From positions 50,290,081-50,354,080 of the forward strand of contig CM051034.1 in assembly GCA_027627225.1 (NCBI GenBank): DNA of 64,000 nucleotides. The letters are read 5' to 3'. Position numbers and translations under genes: made by a program. Shown piece by piece: positions 1 to 11,700 of the stretch. Origin of the DNA: Congeria kusceri. Taxonomy: Eukaryota; Mollusca; Bivalvia; Myida; Dreissenidae. The notes below the pieces were generated by a model. It worked only from the letters and a program-made list of their open reading frames with translations, was not told where the DNA came from and searched no databases. The stretch's first letter is position 1. Each line of letters opens with the position of its first letter.

Positions 1-311
1 AAGTAAGATTTGTACACGCTATTGGATTCTTTTTAAGGATTCGCACCCCTCATTTTCACACACAAATAAAATAAAATATTATTTTCTTTGGTCTATAAAA
101 TTGTGTGGGTCGCGGCGATTTTGCTGGGTCGGTCGCGGGAGGGAAAACAAACAATATTTTATTTTAGGCCTAAACCGCCACTTTTGTATTGCATATATTT
201 CCATCAATTGTTACTCTTGTATTTTCCAAATTTTAGTTTTGATGTGGCTTTCCATCTTTTTTCAATTAACCTTAACATGGGATGTAAAAGGACTCGCACG
301 TGACCAATTCG

Positions 312-366
312 TGATGATGATGATTACGATCTGATGATGCTGGTGATGATGCTTATGATGATGATG
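312..366. repeat. GAT-rich imperfect microsatellite
   Basis: A run of GATGAT triplets with scattered substitutions. It lies between unremarkable AT-rich sequence (1-311, where I see no gene) and the small inverted repeat that precedes the C1q exon. Confidence 0.85.
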
Positions 367-450
367 TTTGATATCATCTGAAATTGTCGAAATGATGATG
401 TACATAAACTACCTAACTGCGTTCCGTTTCCCCAATTATATGTACCACTG

Positions 451-530
451 CAACGCACTTTGGTGCTGACCAAAAAGCGAACGCACTTTGGTGTTGAACA
501 CCGAAGTTGGGTTGACACCAAAGTGCGTTG
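451..530. repeat. Short inverted repeat, MITE-like hairpin
   Basis: CAACGCACTTTGGTG at 451-465 is inverted at about 516-530 (CACCAAAGTGCGTTG). A third copy of the arm, in direct orientation, lies at about 480-493. The 80-bp unit could fold into a hairpin. It lies 80 bp before the C1q exon and is intronic if that gene extends to the left. Confidence 0.75.
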
Positions 531-609
531 CTACATAGAAACAGATTGAATAATTTATAACTTTTACACGTACACAAACTATAATGATTTATGGAACTGA
601 ATATTACAG

Positions 610-1028
610 AAACAGGCGCGTCTCCGAACGTCTTGTTCAAGGCAAGGCGAGTTCAGAACGAGACTCCTTCTACTCAAGAAGTCATCGTGTTTAAGGATGT
701 GCTTTACAACTTCGGTTCCGGGTACGACAGTTCAAGTGGCGTCTTCACGACACCTGTGAATGGTACTTACCTTTTTACAGCTCGGTTGTTGTCCACAAGC
801 GGCGGATCAGTGTTCTTTGAAATAAACGTCGACGGAAGCATGAATTCGAACGGCGCCTTGTATAATCATAACGGTTGGAGCTATGCTACGGCAGATTCCG
901 TAGTCCGTTTGTTACCCGGGCAAAAAGTTTGTATAAAGTCGTTATATTCGAACGAGATGTCGAATGCTGGGCTACTTGATTTAAACTCGAAAAGCAATGA
1001 ATTTACAGGAGTACTGCTGCACTTCTAG
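610..1028 (+). CDS. C1q-domain protein, terminal exon
   Basis: The exon encodes about 139 residues forming essentially one complete C1q (gC1q) domain, from TGASPNVLFKARR to the terminal TGVLLHF and a TAG stop. Family hallmarks visible are the central FGSGYDSSSGVFTTPVNGTY segment (glycine-tyrosine turn, then GxFxxPxxGxYxF) and the closing FTGxLL strand. An ATG lies at 591, but no signal peptide follows. A splice acceptor (TATTACAG, exon from 610; alternative at 616) fits a phase-1 intron better. I therefore read it as the last exon of a secreted or lectin-like C1q-domain protein whose signal or coiled-coil exon lies upstream or outside the window. Such proteins act as pattern-recognition lectins in bivalves; the ligand cannot be read here. 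The only AATAAA I noted downstream is at 1581, rather far away. Confidence 0.85.
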
Positions 1029-1855
1029 ATGCATTAATATTCGTTTCTTATAAGCTTTATTGTCGCAAGTGTATTGTACTACTATATGGCATGATTCCAT
1101 GTGTCTTGAACTACATTTCATGAAAGGTGTGTATCGTCTTGATAAAACGATAAGTTCTTGATGGGAAAATAATTCGTAAATGAATGCTACTTATTATACT
1201 AACTAATGTAAAAGTAGTTTTCCCAGTTTTTTCCAGGTTTTGCACACAAAGTATGTAATGTTGCCTGTTGAGCTCGTGTCGCGTCTGCCTGTCGATAGTG
1301 TTAAGGTTTCTTGTGAGAAGCACAAACTACAAAGTGGTAAATTTCTGGTATGTTTCTGATAAATAAGCAAACAAAATATTAGCAAACTTGATGGAGTTTA
1401 TATTTCCTATTATTTTATCATTGTGTAAAAGTATTATTGTGACTGACTGTCCTGCCCGTGAATTAATTCTAGCGATGACAACACACAGAGAGTGAATCAT
1501 TCTGAAAATAGCGCGCGGTAAAGTTGTGTTGATACACACGCATCAATTAGCGCTCGGAGAAACCTAAACCCGAGAATTTCAATAAATGATGAATTTATAT
1601 TTATAAACTTACTGTGCATGTTACTTTATATTTGAATTGTGGTTGCGTTTTATTAAGAATTATTTATAATTGCACCTTTTTATCAACTTCACCAGTATAT
1701 GTTATTCAAGGTATAACAATGTTCAACATCTTTATATTAGTAAAATGTGGTGAAAGAAGTCTCGTAAATACGTCGACATGTTGTTCATGTTACTTTAGCT
1801 TCATTTGCGTAGAATGAAAACACTATGCGCAATACTAATGATACATATAGTATAT
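1029..1855. other. No gene seen; 3' flank of C1q exon
   Basis: AT-rich sequence with only short chance reading frames. It should contain the 3' UTR of the C1q transcript. An AATAAA at 1581-1586 is the only polyadenylation-like signal I noted. Confidence 0.5.
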
Positions 1856-2707
1856 TATTATGCCCCCCTTCAAAGACGTGGGTGTATATTGCTTTGCACC
1901 TGTCCGTCGGTCGGTCGGTCGGTCGGTCGGTCGGTCAGATGGTCGGTCGATCTATCCATAGACCATTTCGTTTCCGCACGATATCTAGAGAACGCTTTGA
2001 CCTACGATCATTTAAGTTGGTATGCTGGTTACTTGGAAGGAAGGAAGACGCCTATTGATTTTGAGGTCAACAGGTCAAAGGTCAAGGTCACAGAGGCTTG
2101 TAACATGAAATTCGTTTCCGAACGATATCTAGAGAACGCTTTGACCTACGATCATTTAAGTTGTTATGCTGGTTACTTGGGATGAAAGGAATTTTGAGGT
2201 CAACAGGTCAAAGGTCAAGGTGACAGAGGCATGTAACATGAACATTGTTTCCTTCTAGACCATTTTGTTTCCGCATGATATGTAGAATACGCTTTGACCT
2301 ACGATCATCCAAGTTGGTATGCTGGTTACTCGGGAGGAAAGGAAGACGCCTATCAATGTTGAGGTCTACAGGTGAAAGGTCAAGGTCACAGTGGCTTGTA
2401 ACATGAAAACTGTTTCTCCGTAGACCATTTTGTTTCCGCAGGATATGTATAGATGTTTTGGCCTATTTGATATTTAAATAAAACAGAAAACATGTATCCT
2501 TTTAAAATAGACTGTAAAAATAAATCCATAATTATTCTCTATCTTTTCTTTCAACTTTATATTTACTTTCGAAAGCATCAACTTTAATTTCCTCCCCATG
2601 TGTTAATGTGCACATACAATATTACAAAAAATTCTTAACAATTTCACATATTGACGACTTGGCTGCAAGTCAGGTGGGCATACATGTTTTATAAACATCT
2701 CTTGTTT
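1856..2707 (+). mobile_element. HES-1: hairpin-ended satellite element
   Basis: The head hairpin (TATGCCCC paired with GGGTGTATA) spans about 1858-1889. A (GGTC)n tract follows at about 1907-1950, then about four tandem monomers near 150 bp beginning at 1961, 2111, 2258 and 2423, the last truncated. Monomers carry AGGTCAAAGGTCAAGGTCA. The tail has a hairpin (ATGTTTTATAAACAT, 2684-2698) followed directly by CTCTTGTTTA. There is no coding capacity. The layout matches the other HES elements in the window, so I infer a non-autonomous transposed unit. Confidence 0.7.
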
Positions 2708-2986
2708 AACATAACTATGTACACTTGTCTGATATATTTATAATAATTTTCATTCGTTCCCGCTATTATTTTCTGACAATGTTAATTTGTTAAATTTGGC
2801 TGACAAATTCATGTATCAATTATGCTTACGTAAATTACTAGTATTTAGGTTAATCATGTATCACTGGTGAAAACATGGGGCGGTATATGACCGGTTTGTT
2901 CACGATACAGATATCAATAATGATTTAGTTTATCTCAAATTAATTTTGGGGCCGATACGTTTTCTTATGGTGTCCGAAAAATCGAG

Positions 2987-3064
2987 TGTCCGGGAAGTCT
3001 CTTTAGTAGGGACCGAACAATCTGGGGTCCGAGAAGTCTCCTTAGTAGGGACCGAAACATTTGG
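2987..3064. repeat. 39-bp tandem duplication
   Basis: Two adjacent copies of a 39-bp unit containing AGTCTCYTTAGTAGGGACCG. The surrounding 2708-3717 holds no gene that I recognise. Confidence 0.8.
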
Positions 3065-3717
3065 GAAGTCACGTAACCAATCATCTTGGTCCTCTTGTAT
3101 TATATTTGGGGCATAAAATGACATCTCAATATTAATTTCAACGCCGATTGTCTTTAAAAAAAAAGACATTTCTTGTGTATAGTCATTTCCTGTGCTTTCT
3201 TATTTAAGTGATTATTTGCACACTGATGTTCAAAGATGATTTTCGCCAGTTACTTTCTTGTCAAGAGAGTGTTTTATCCAGAATGTTTTTCAACGTGGTA
3301 TCCAAGAACAATTCGAATCATACGCTGGAAATGTTGCATAAATATTTTTCTAGTGCTTACGTTCGTGCGTGTTCGATGAAGGAGAATACGTTTTGTGACA
3401 GACTATGACAGGATTCTTTATTAACTCTGGACACTTAATACAACTGAAGAGGTCTTTCCTTTTGGCTCGCGGATCGGTGAGTTTCATTTCAAAAACTGAT
3501 TTAGAATTGTTATGCATTTTGTTTTGCTCATAGAACTTGTGTAGCAATATGGCTCAACTAACATTTTTATGGAAATAGGCATGTATTATCTATTTGGGCA
3601 ATATCCCGATGTATCTTCGACTATACAAATACATATATAATGTATATACATAATGAACGCGAGTAATATTAGTTATATTTTAATTATTTACTGTATTTCA
3701 GTAATGCACCTTTCAAT

Positions 3718-3990
3718 ATTCCCCCCCCCCCCCCAGGGGGAGCGGCGTGCATATACTGGACTTTAGACTGAAAGCGATTCCCGACAGGCATTTGACATTC
3801 CGAATGATTCCGGGTCCCGGTGTAATAGACTGGTCGGATTTTAGATCCCGGTAATAAAGGCCCTAGGGCCATTTGATAAACATAAAGCATCTCCCACTGA
3901 TGGGATTTAGACAAGTATGCTTGGCTCTAAGGTGGGGAATTAGACCCCCCAAAATAACATTTTCAAATTCCCCTGGATCAGCATTAGGAA
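3718..3990 (+). repeat. Dispersed repeat X, copy 1 (poly-C start)
   Basis: Begins with a run of 15 or so C, then a GGGAGCGGC-containing stretch, TTTGACATTCCGA, AAAGCATCTCCCACTG, a GAATTAGACCC block and CAAATTCCCC. The same blocks in the same order recur at 15060-15300, where the homopolymer is G-rich. Unclassified; no coding potential. Confidence 0.75.
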
Positions 3991-4148
3991 AATATGGATA
4001 TTTGCATAATATCTATTGTTTATTTAACTATATAGATTAGCAGAAAGTATACCTTTTTTTAGTTTAAAATCTTACATTTAAAGATTTGAATCTTAAGTGA
4101 AAAAAATAAGCTAAACTTAAGATGTTTATAGAATATGGCCCCAGGACA

Positions 4149-4226
4149 GATATAATGATTTTTAACCCAATAATTTAGAAAATCGTGATATAATGTTTTT
4201 TAACCCAATAATTTTGAAAATCGTGA
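4149..4226. repeat. 38-bp tandem duplication
   Basis: Two adjacent copies of a unit reading GATATAATG, TTTTTAACCCAATAATTT, GAAAATCGT, with few differences. Confidence 0.8.
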
Positions 4227-4339
4227 AACACACTTTTAACGGAAAAAAGTCATCATTTGCTTGGATGTGATTAGGCTTAGGTGGATTTTCTTGATAAAAA
4301 AATCTGCATTTCCATTAGAAAATTGCAACTGTATTGTAC

Positions 4340-5211
4340 ACGAAGTTACATAACTTAAATAGCAAATGAGTGAAATGACTTTACAAATCTTATCATCTAA
4401 AACCGTAAGGCCCAGAGGTTTTGTATTTGGTTGGTAACATTGTATAGCGGTCCTCTGCAAAGATTGTTCAAATAATGCCCCTGGGGTCAAAACTGGCCAC
4501 GCCCCAGGGTCACATGGTTTATTTAGACTTAAATAGCAAAATGACTTTAAAAATCTTCTCCTCTGAATCCGCAAGGCCCAGAGGTTTAATATTTGGTATG
4601 TAACATTGTAGAGTAAATATTGTTCAAATGATGCCCCTGGGGTCAAAACTGGCCACACCCCGGGGGTCACATGGTTTATATAGACTTAAATAGCAAAATG
4701 ACTTGAACAATCTTCTCCTCTGAAACTGCAAGGGCCAGAGGTTTCATATTTGGTATATAACATCGAATAGTGGTCCTCTACAAATAAATATTGCTCAAAT
4801 GATGCCCCTGAGGTCAAAACTGGCCATGCCCCGGGGGGTCACATGGTTTATATAGACTTAAATAACAAAATGACAGCCCCCGGGGTCACATGGTTCCTAT
4901 AGACTAATATGAAAAATGGGCTTTGAAAATCTTCTCCTCTGAAACCGCATGGCCAAAAGGTATCATATTTGGCTTGAAACATTGGTCATTACAAATATTG
5001 TTCAAATTATGCCCCTGGAGTAGTAGAAAGTGGCCACGCTCTGTGGGTCACATGGTTTATTTAGACTACAAAATTCTTCTCTTGAAACTGCAAGGCCCAG
5101 ATCTTTATACTCAGGTAAGTGGTTAAGTGCCTTTGGCCCTCTTGTTATAAGCCATTATGATGCCTTAAACTCAAGTGAGCGACCTGGGGTCATCGTGGCC
5201 CTCTTGTTTTA
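4340..5211 (+). mobile_element. HES-F copy 1, satellite array with tail
   Basis: About four or five diverged monomers near 168 bp, each with GGCCCAGAGGTTTCATATTT, ATGCCCCTGGGGTCAAAACT and a GTCACATGGTTTATATAGAC block. It ends in two successive tail motifs: GGCCCTCTTGTT near 5148, and GGGTCA-TCG-TGGCCC followed by TCTTGTT near 5195-5209. The head is not recognisable. The monomer is the same as in the large array at 59640-62520. Confidence 0.75.
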
Positions 5212-6540
5212 GTTTAGATTTTTATCAATGTTTTAAGTATATAGAAGAGCTATTTTTCAAACAATGTTAGGTTTATTCAACTGATTTGTTTTAACATGTT
5301 TTGTTTGGCAATATACAAGTGTAATTTGATAAAAAAACATAAAACGCTCTACATACATTTACTGTTAAAATGATGAATTTGAATGGACATTTAAGTAGGT
5401 CAAATGTGTACTCATTTATATAATGCATAACCTGAAACATCATTTTCTTACCAAATGCATTTATATATTTTGTTCCAAACGACAGATTTTCTTAAAATTT
5501 CGAACATACATACATCAATGTCTACTTACACCAAGACTTTAATAAAAAACTTTTGTTTTTGTCCAAACGACAGATTTTCTTAAAATTTCGAACATACATC
5601 CATCGATGTATACTTACACCAACACATTAATAAAAAGCATTGGTCAACGAACCAGTTTTGTTTGAATGGACATTAGAGATTGTCAAATACGAGAATGTAC
5701 CGAATATACCTGTTGAAACATCAAAATGCACATATGACCAAATGTATGAATATATTAAGTTCCAAATCTCAAATTTTCTTCAAACCTGGCTTAGACATGC
5801 GTCAATGTATATCAAAACTAAAACAGTCATAAAAAGTGTGGGCCACCGTGCTTGTTTGGAAAAAAAGTGGACTCTGAACATGTTAGCTGGTGAACCTTTC
5901 TATCATTCACGTTACGTCTTCACAGTGTAACTTTGCAAAAGAAGGGTTGAACAGATCTGTAGATTTTACATTGGTTTCAGATGTTTTGACAGCACATGTA
6001 TGCACGGATATTGTGATTAATGACATACTACATAAACACTAACCATTGGCTGGAACTAAAAGACTTACAAAGATATACATTTATCGATTGAAATTAGTAT
6101 ATTGTAACGTATATATAATAAAGAACAAATTGATACAGACCGTATCTTTGTCATAACATTCTTAGGGTTGTATTTGTTTAAGATATTTCGATTATGGAAG
6201 AATGACAAATATAATATAAATTATTGTAATTGTGTGGTAAATTATATTGTTAAACACTTTGTTGTTATGTTTGTGATAACATTTATTATGACTATTATAC
6301 TCTTCAGAGCTTGCTTTGTTATATTCCGTTATTTTATAGGTAAGCTTCATTAAATTAAACTGGAAATAACTTCAGTAGTTCTTTGTGCACAAAAGAAGTC
6401 CTTTATCAGCATTAGGCTTCCAGTGTAACAAAAATATTCCCACAATCTGGTTGTTATTTAACTATAAACATGTCATCAAATTTTAATGATGTCGAGAATG
6501 TTTGAAATATTTAAAAAAAAAAATGCTTTTGCTCTTTATA
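5212..6540. other. No gene seen; AT-rich with 88-bp duplication
   Basis: Apart from the duplication at 5475-5640 I see only AT-rich sequence. A 96-codon frame at 5640-5930 has no recognisable domain and starts at a repeat boundary, so I do not call it. Confidence 0.5.
5475..5640. repeat. 88-bp tandem duplication
   Basis: CCAAACGACAGATTTTCTTA occurs at 5475 and again at 5563. The two copies stay alike over about 80 bp, through a CATACATMCATCRATGT block and a TTACACCAAS block. Confidence 0.85.
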
Positions 6541-6835
6541 ATTATGCCCTCCGTCGAAGAAGCGGGGGTGTATTGCTTTGCAAATGTAGGTCTGTTGGTA
6601 TGTCGGTTGACCTATCCTTGTCTGGGCAATAAATACAGAACCCTTTGGTCTAGGTTCTTCAAACTTCGTAGGAAGGTTATAACTAGTAAAAGCTCTTTAT
6701 TGATTTGGGGGCCTGTGTGTCAAAGTTCAAGATCCAACTTTCAAAAAAGACACATGGTTTTAAAACCTTGTCTGGGCAATAACTACCGAACCCTTATGCC
6801 TAGGTTCTTCAAATGGTAGGTAGGTTGATCATGTT
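6541..6835 (+). mobile_element. HES fragment (5' head plus two monomers)
   Basis: The head is ATGCCCTCC followed by a GAAGAAGCGGGGGTGTAT stretch, like HES-1. Two related monomers follow, at about 6611 and 6766 (TTGTCTGGGCAATAA then TAGGTTCTTCAAA). No 3' hairpin or TCTWGTT tail is found, so it is a truncated copy. Confidence 0.55.
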
Positions 6836-6959
6836 AAGTTAAGGCAATTATGAATTTATTAATATTCCAGGTTTATAGGAAATGCTGATGAATAGTCGCG
6901 AAATTATAAAAAAATGGAAGTGTTCTATTAGATGTGTGATTGAGTGTACAGATTATAGT

Positions 6960-7450
6960 AACAAGATTGCCAGATTTGCCACAACTGTAGTAACATGAGC
7001 TGTTTGTTAAAGAGTTACGCCCCCTGTAGGTTATAAGCAGTCTTTAAAATGTCAAGTTTGCTGAAGATTGGGTGAAAACGGTTGGACATAGAGAGTGGAA
7101 ACTGCTAAAAAGGCCAATTTAAGACAAATCAAGGGCCATAACTCTGAATTTCCAGGAGTGGTTTTGTTGATCATCGAGTTTGGTGAAGATCGGACAAAAA
7201 TGTTTTACTTAGAGAGTGGAAATGGCTAAAATGGCTAATTTTAGATAATTCAAGGGCCATTTTCCTAGGGTGATTTGGCTAATTAGCAAACTTGGCTGAG
7301 ATATTATGCCCACAAACATTTTCATGTAGTTTGGTGAAGATCAGATGAAAAATGTTGGACTTAGAGAGCGGAAACAAAGTGGTCCACCAACAAATCCACA
7401 TATGCAAACCAGTATACCCCGCCATCTTCGAGGTGGGTGGGGGCATGATA
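6960..7450 (-). mobile_element. HES-Q copy 1, minus orientation
   Basis: On the minus strand it begins near 7450 with ATGCCCCCACCCACC, a GAAGATGGCGGGGTATA head and a CCGCTCTCTAAGTCCAACA monomer. It runs to about 6960, where AACAAGA on the plus strand is the complement of the TCTTGTT terminus. It matches the plus-strand copy at 57485-58632. It is one of the few elements opposite in orientation to the RLR gene. Confidence 0.65.
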
Positions 7451-7699
7451 ATTAAAGTCAATGATACAATTAATTAAAACTTTTATGTTTATTGAAACAC
7501 TTTTGAGTCTGTGTCTTGGAAAGAATCAGTTCTTGCTGTCTTTGGGAAAGATCACTGGAATGTTTTTAGAGTATGGATCAAACTAACACTTTCACAGTTG
7601 CAAGATGGATACCATATGCATAAGACCACTGCGAATGACACCATTGGTGTTCATTTGTAACAATTTTGAGGAATTTACGGGCTTCAGAAATTTTTATTT

Positions 7700-8970
7700 T
7701 TTAGGTCGACTATTCATCGAATAGTTTGAGCTATACTACTCACCCGTTCGTCGGCGACGGCGTAATGCTCTGGTTAAGGTTTGCGTGCAACAAGTCCATA
7801 TCTCGGTAACTAATACAGATATTCAATTGAAACTTCACACATGTGTTCGGGGTCATTATGTGAAGTCACTGACCAAGGCCCATAACTCTGACCTGCAATT
7901 TAGCAGAATTATGCCCCTTTTTGTATTAGAAAATCAGGTTAACGTTTGCGTGCAACAACTCCATATTTCTATATCTACTACAGATAATCAATTGAAACTT
8001 CACACATGCCTTCAGGGTCATTATATAAGGTCACTGGCCAAGATCCATAACTGTGACCAGCATTTTAGCAGAATTATGCCCCTTTTTGTACTTGAAAAGT
8101 CAAGTTAAGGTTTGCGTGCAAGAGAAAATTCAGGTTAAGGTTTGCGTGCAACAAGTACATATCTTTGTAACTACTACAGATGTTCAATTGAAACTTCACA
8201 CATATGTTCGGGGTCATTATGTGAGGTCACTGACCAAGGCTCATAACTCTAACCTGAAATTAAGCAGAATTATGCCCCTTTTTGGACTTAGAAATTCAGG
8301 GTAAAGTTTGCGTGCAACAACTGTATATCTCTTTAACTACTACAGATATTCAATTGAAACTTCACATATGTCTTCAGGGTCATTACATGCATATAATTGT
8401 ACTTAGAAAATCAGGTTAACGTTTGCGTGCAACAACTCCATATCTCTATATATACTACAGATATTCAATTAAAACTTCACAAATGTCTTCAGTGTCATTA
8501 TATAAGGTCACTGATCAAGGCCCATAACCCTGACCTTCAATTTCGTAGCATTAAGCCCCTTTTTGTACTTAGAAATTCAGGTTAAAGTTTGCATGCAACA
8601 ACTCCATATCTCTATAACTACTAGAGATATTCAATTGAAACTTCACACATGTCTTTAGGGTCATTATATAATGTCACTTACCAAGGCCCATAACTCTGAC
8701 CTGCAATTTAGCAGAATTATGCTTCTTTTTGTATTAAGAAATTTTAGGTTTAAGTTTGCGTGCAACAACTTCATATCTCTATATCTACTACTGATATTCA
8801 AATAAAACTTCACACATGTCTTCAAGGTCCTTATATAAGGTCACTGGCCAAGACACATAACTGTGACCAGCATTATAGCTGAATTATGCCCTTTTTTGTA
8901 GTGATAAAGGTCTAAAACTCTGACAAGCAGTTGAAAATTCGAGCGCGCTGTCCTGAGGCAGCTCTTGTTA
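7700..8970 (+). mobile_element. HES-A copy 1
   Basis: The head GTCGACTATTC-ATC-GAATAGTTTGAGC (about 7703-7731) is an imperfect hairpin. It is followed by CTACTCACCCGTTCGTCGG and about seven monomers of up to 165 bp (GGTTTGCGTGCAACAA, ATTCAATTGAAACTTCACAC, AGAATTATGCCCCTTTTT). The tail hairpin GCTGTC-CTGA-GGCAGC is followed directly by TCTTGTTA at the end. The sequence GAATAGTCGAG lies in the tail of the copy at 21175-23185 and pairs with the CTCGACTATTC-like head, so the family has short inverted ends. Short reading frames across it follow the monomer period and are not genes. Confidence 0.8.
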
Positions 8971-9106
8971 TGAAAAGGAAATTGAAATATAAACACCATA
9001 AAACTTAACAGTTTATGTTCAGACATTAATACAGTCTTAAGTTTAATGTGATAACCAAATTTCAAATACTACAAATTGTTTTTCGGACCTAAATTACTAG
9101 CACTAT

Positions 9107-9470
9107 TTAGCTCAATTATTCTCCAGATAGACCGAGCTATTCTACTCACCCATTCGTCAGCGTAATGCTCTGGTTATGGTTTGCGTGCAACAAGATCATA
9201 TCTCTTTATCTACTACATATATTTTATTAAAACTTCACACGTCTTCAGGGTCATTATATGAGGTCACAAATGTGACTAGCCCATTTTGTACTTAGAAATA
9301 TTCAGGTTAAAGTTTGTGTGCAAGTACATATATCTGTAACTACTACAGATATTCAATTGAGAATTCACACATGTTTTTGGAGTCATTGTGTATGGGCACT
9401 GACTAAGGCCCATAACTTCGACAAAGAGGTACTAATAGTTAAGCGAACTGTCCTGAGACAGCTCTTGTTA
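9107..9470 (+). mobile_element. HES-A copy 2, short
   Basis: A 364-bp copy with a TAGCTCAATTATTC...GACCGAGCT head, only about two monomers, and the tail CTGTC-CTGA-GACAG followed by CTCTTGTTA. It has both ends, so the family varies in length by monomer number. Confidence 0.8.
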
Positions 9471-9602
9471 TCTTATAAATTAATGTTCTCAATAACTTGC
9501 GAAACAAGAAAAGACATTGCTGTGTCAAAGCAAAACTTTCCAGGCTTGCTAAGAATTGTTCATTAAACAGATTTAAGACAATGACCAATAATCCGGACAA
9601 GA

Positions 9603-9710
9603 ATGCACTTCAAGGCACCAAGCACTGAACATCTATATTTCAATGACACAGTCAGTCTTGAAGTGTCCAATGCCATATCTGACGGTGGTTCACTGGTCGT
9701 TCTTGGAGAA
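9603..9710 (+). other. Candidate 5' exon of the RLR gene
   Basis: The sequence ends at a strong donor (GGAGAA|GTAAGT, exon end 9710) with no other gene nearby. Spliced to the acceptor at 11524|11525, one frame is open from ATG 9643 straight into the RLR frame and would add 29 residues before the Met at 11544. A different frame, from ATG 9603 (MHFKAPSTEH), is open to the donor and would end in exon 1 shortly after the RLR start. A third ATG at 9581 makes a short uORF. The exon is therefore either 5' UTR with uORFs or an N-terminal extension. The evidence is only a donor and open frames. Confidence 0.4.
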
Positions 9711-11524
9711 GTAAGTCTTGGACATTATTATTCTTACTTGTAATAATTACTATATTTAAAGCTCATATTTCAAAGTTTGAAAAGCACATTGCTTGCACAA
9801 AGTTGAACGTTTGACAAATATATGTTATTTTTCGAGAAAATATTGCTACCTGTTAGACATACCCTAGTATTTTTTACACAACAATGCATAATAAATATCA
9901 ATTTTCAAAATAAACATGTTTTTCAACTAAAAACAGCACAAACAGACAAAACGATCGATAGATTCTATAAATTCCTGTTTTAAAATTACATTTTTTAGAG
10001 AAATGTTTTTTCCAATCACTAACTGTGAAACTGTCCCTTTATACTTTGCACTGGATACACTGTGTGCCACTGGAGTGACACACATACCTTTGACTATAAT
10101 TGTCTTGCTTTGGAGTGAAGAAACGATCCCAAGAGACTAACTTTTAAGTTTACATATTCTCAAAATATTTACAATATTCGTATGTGTTTTCTCGTTACAC
10201 GCTACTATGAAATCAGAAACATCATTGCATTGCAGCATCAGTTTTATTGTAGTGTGTAACCTACTTAAATTGTTATTATTACAACACAAAAATAGTTTAG
10301 TCCAAAACAGAAAGTGAAAGTGAAAATTTTCTTCAACTTTTTTTTTTATTCGGAACTAAATAAGCTTTAACATACTGTATAGTAAAAAATAATTCTGAAA
10401 AGACTACTTTTTAAAAGCCAGACGGTCACGTACATAAAGGTTAAGTTATAGCCGTTCGTAAACCATCTTATTTTGTGATTGTAACACCAATCTGACTGAT
10501 AATGATACGTCACTCTGTAGGTAATTTTGATAATAAATAAATTGGTAGTGTGTATGTCATTGTCAGCTTAATTCCTGTAACCCTAGTTAGGTTTGTATGT
10601 TTACTATGCTAATTCGTGCAAAGTGAATGTATTTCATAAGCATTGTTATTAGTAATAATACTGATCTTTTTAAGGAATAAATTATCTTGAAATTTTAATT
10701 TAAAGGGACATACTCAGATTGGCACATTGAGAATTTAAACAACTTGTGTCCAATACTCCACATAGGTCATCACACTATTTATTATATATAAAGACCTGAA
10801 TAACACTCCTAATGCAGAAATATATTGGAAATAATGTGTTGTTTATAAATAAACTTAAATTGCAGGGCCATTCAGATGGGGAATTTTACGGCAAAAGGGG
10901 ATGTTTTTTAGAAAAGCATTATTAAATGTTTATATTTTACTTTGTTATAAAACATTAATTGTTTTGTTACAAATGATTTCTTAGATTATGCACCAAATTG
11001 GTTTGATGAAACATTGCTGGTATAGTTTACCAAAATTCCTCTATCTTAGTTATTTTTTTGTTCTGATTTTGGTAATAGTTTTTTTCAAAATAAGGCTTAC
11101 CTTCTTAGGGGAATTATAAGGTAAATATAGGAGAAAAACATATACTTTTTAAGCTGGGGAACAGGGCTGAATTTCGGTCCCAATTGGCATTAAAAAACAC
11201 TGAATTGAAATGCTAAATTTACATCATTTGTATCGCTTTTCATTTTGAATATACTTTTGTTTACAGTTTGCACAAAACACTTCAAGTTTTCACAAAAGAA
11301 CATGGCTAGGGGGGCGTAGCCAATTTGGGTTAAAAGTCACTGAAATGTGAACACAGCTGTTATTTTTCAGCTTGCAGATGCTTTTTTTTAAACTTCAAAG
11401 TTTATTAAATGTTATTCTAATTGGTGGCTGAAATATTGATAAGTTGTTAAAATCATGTTAGTTTTATTAAAAATGATATAAAACATTAAACTGATACAAA
11501 TTTGTGTTGGTTTATTTCATTGAG
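9711..11524. other. Putative intron upstream of the first CARD exon
   Basis: AT-rich sequence with no coding exon that I can support. It holds the ISRE-like site at 10310-10326. If transcription starts here instead of near 9600, this is the proximal promoter region. Confidence 0.4.
10310..10326 (+). promoter_or_regulatory. ISRE/IRF-like element (three GAAA half-sites)
   Basis: GAAAGTGAAAGTGAAAA: three GAAA half-sites, each separated by exactly 2 nt. This is the spacing bound by interferon regulatory factors (GAAANNGAAA core). It lies 1.2 kb upstream of the RLR start codon. Vertebrate RIG-I family genes are induced through such elements, and bivalves have IRF proteins. Function here is inference. 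Confidence 0.5.
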
Positions 11525-11543
11525 CAGCCAATTAGAATCAACC

Positions 11544-11700
11544 ATGGCGAGTAAAAGACCACCACCACTGGGCAGTGAACACTGCGATGTGGAAAACCGC
11601 ACAGAAAGCAGCATCAAGTTTTTATTGGAGGCTTGTTTCGAGTATATTGTGGCAGCAGTGGATTGGAGGGACTTATTGGCCTACCCATACTTTGAGACAA
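11544..11700 (+). CDS. RIGI-like: RLR exon 1: start and first half of CARD1
   Basis: The start is an ATG in a good context (ACCATGG). The peptide begins [14 protein letters not shown], then a helix-rich [19 protein letters not shown] and YPYFET, resembling helices 1-2 of an RLR CARD. An acceptor precedes at 11524 (TTCATTGAG|C) with an alternative at 11527. The donor CAA|GTAGCT leaves phase 1. Confidence 0.8.

Noticed and set aside
4236..4670. 144-codon minus-strand ORF (also 61281-61502)
   Set aside because: Antisense translation of the F satellite; the same peptide motifs recur with the monomer.
5640..5930. 96-codon plus-strand ORF
   Set aside because: No recognisable domain, begins at the edge of an 88-bp duplication, AT-driven composition, no splice or promoter support.
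7785..9566. Several 60-107-codon ORFs with similar proteins
   Set aside because: They follow the HES-A monomer period and shift frame between monomers; these are translated satellite, not genes.
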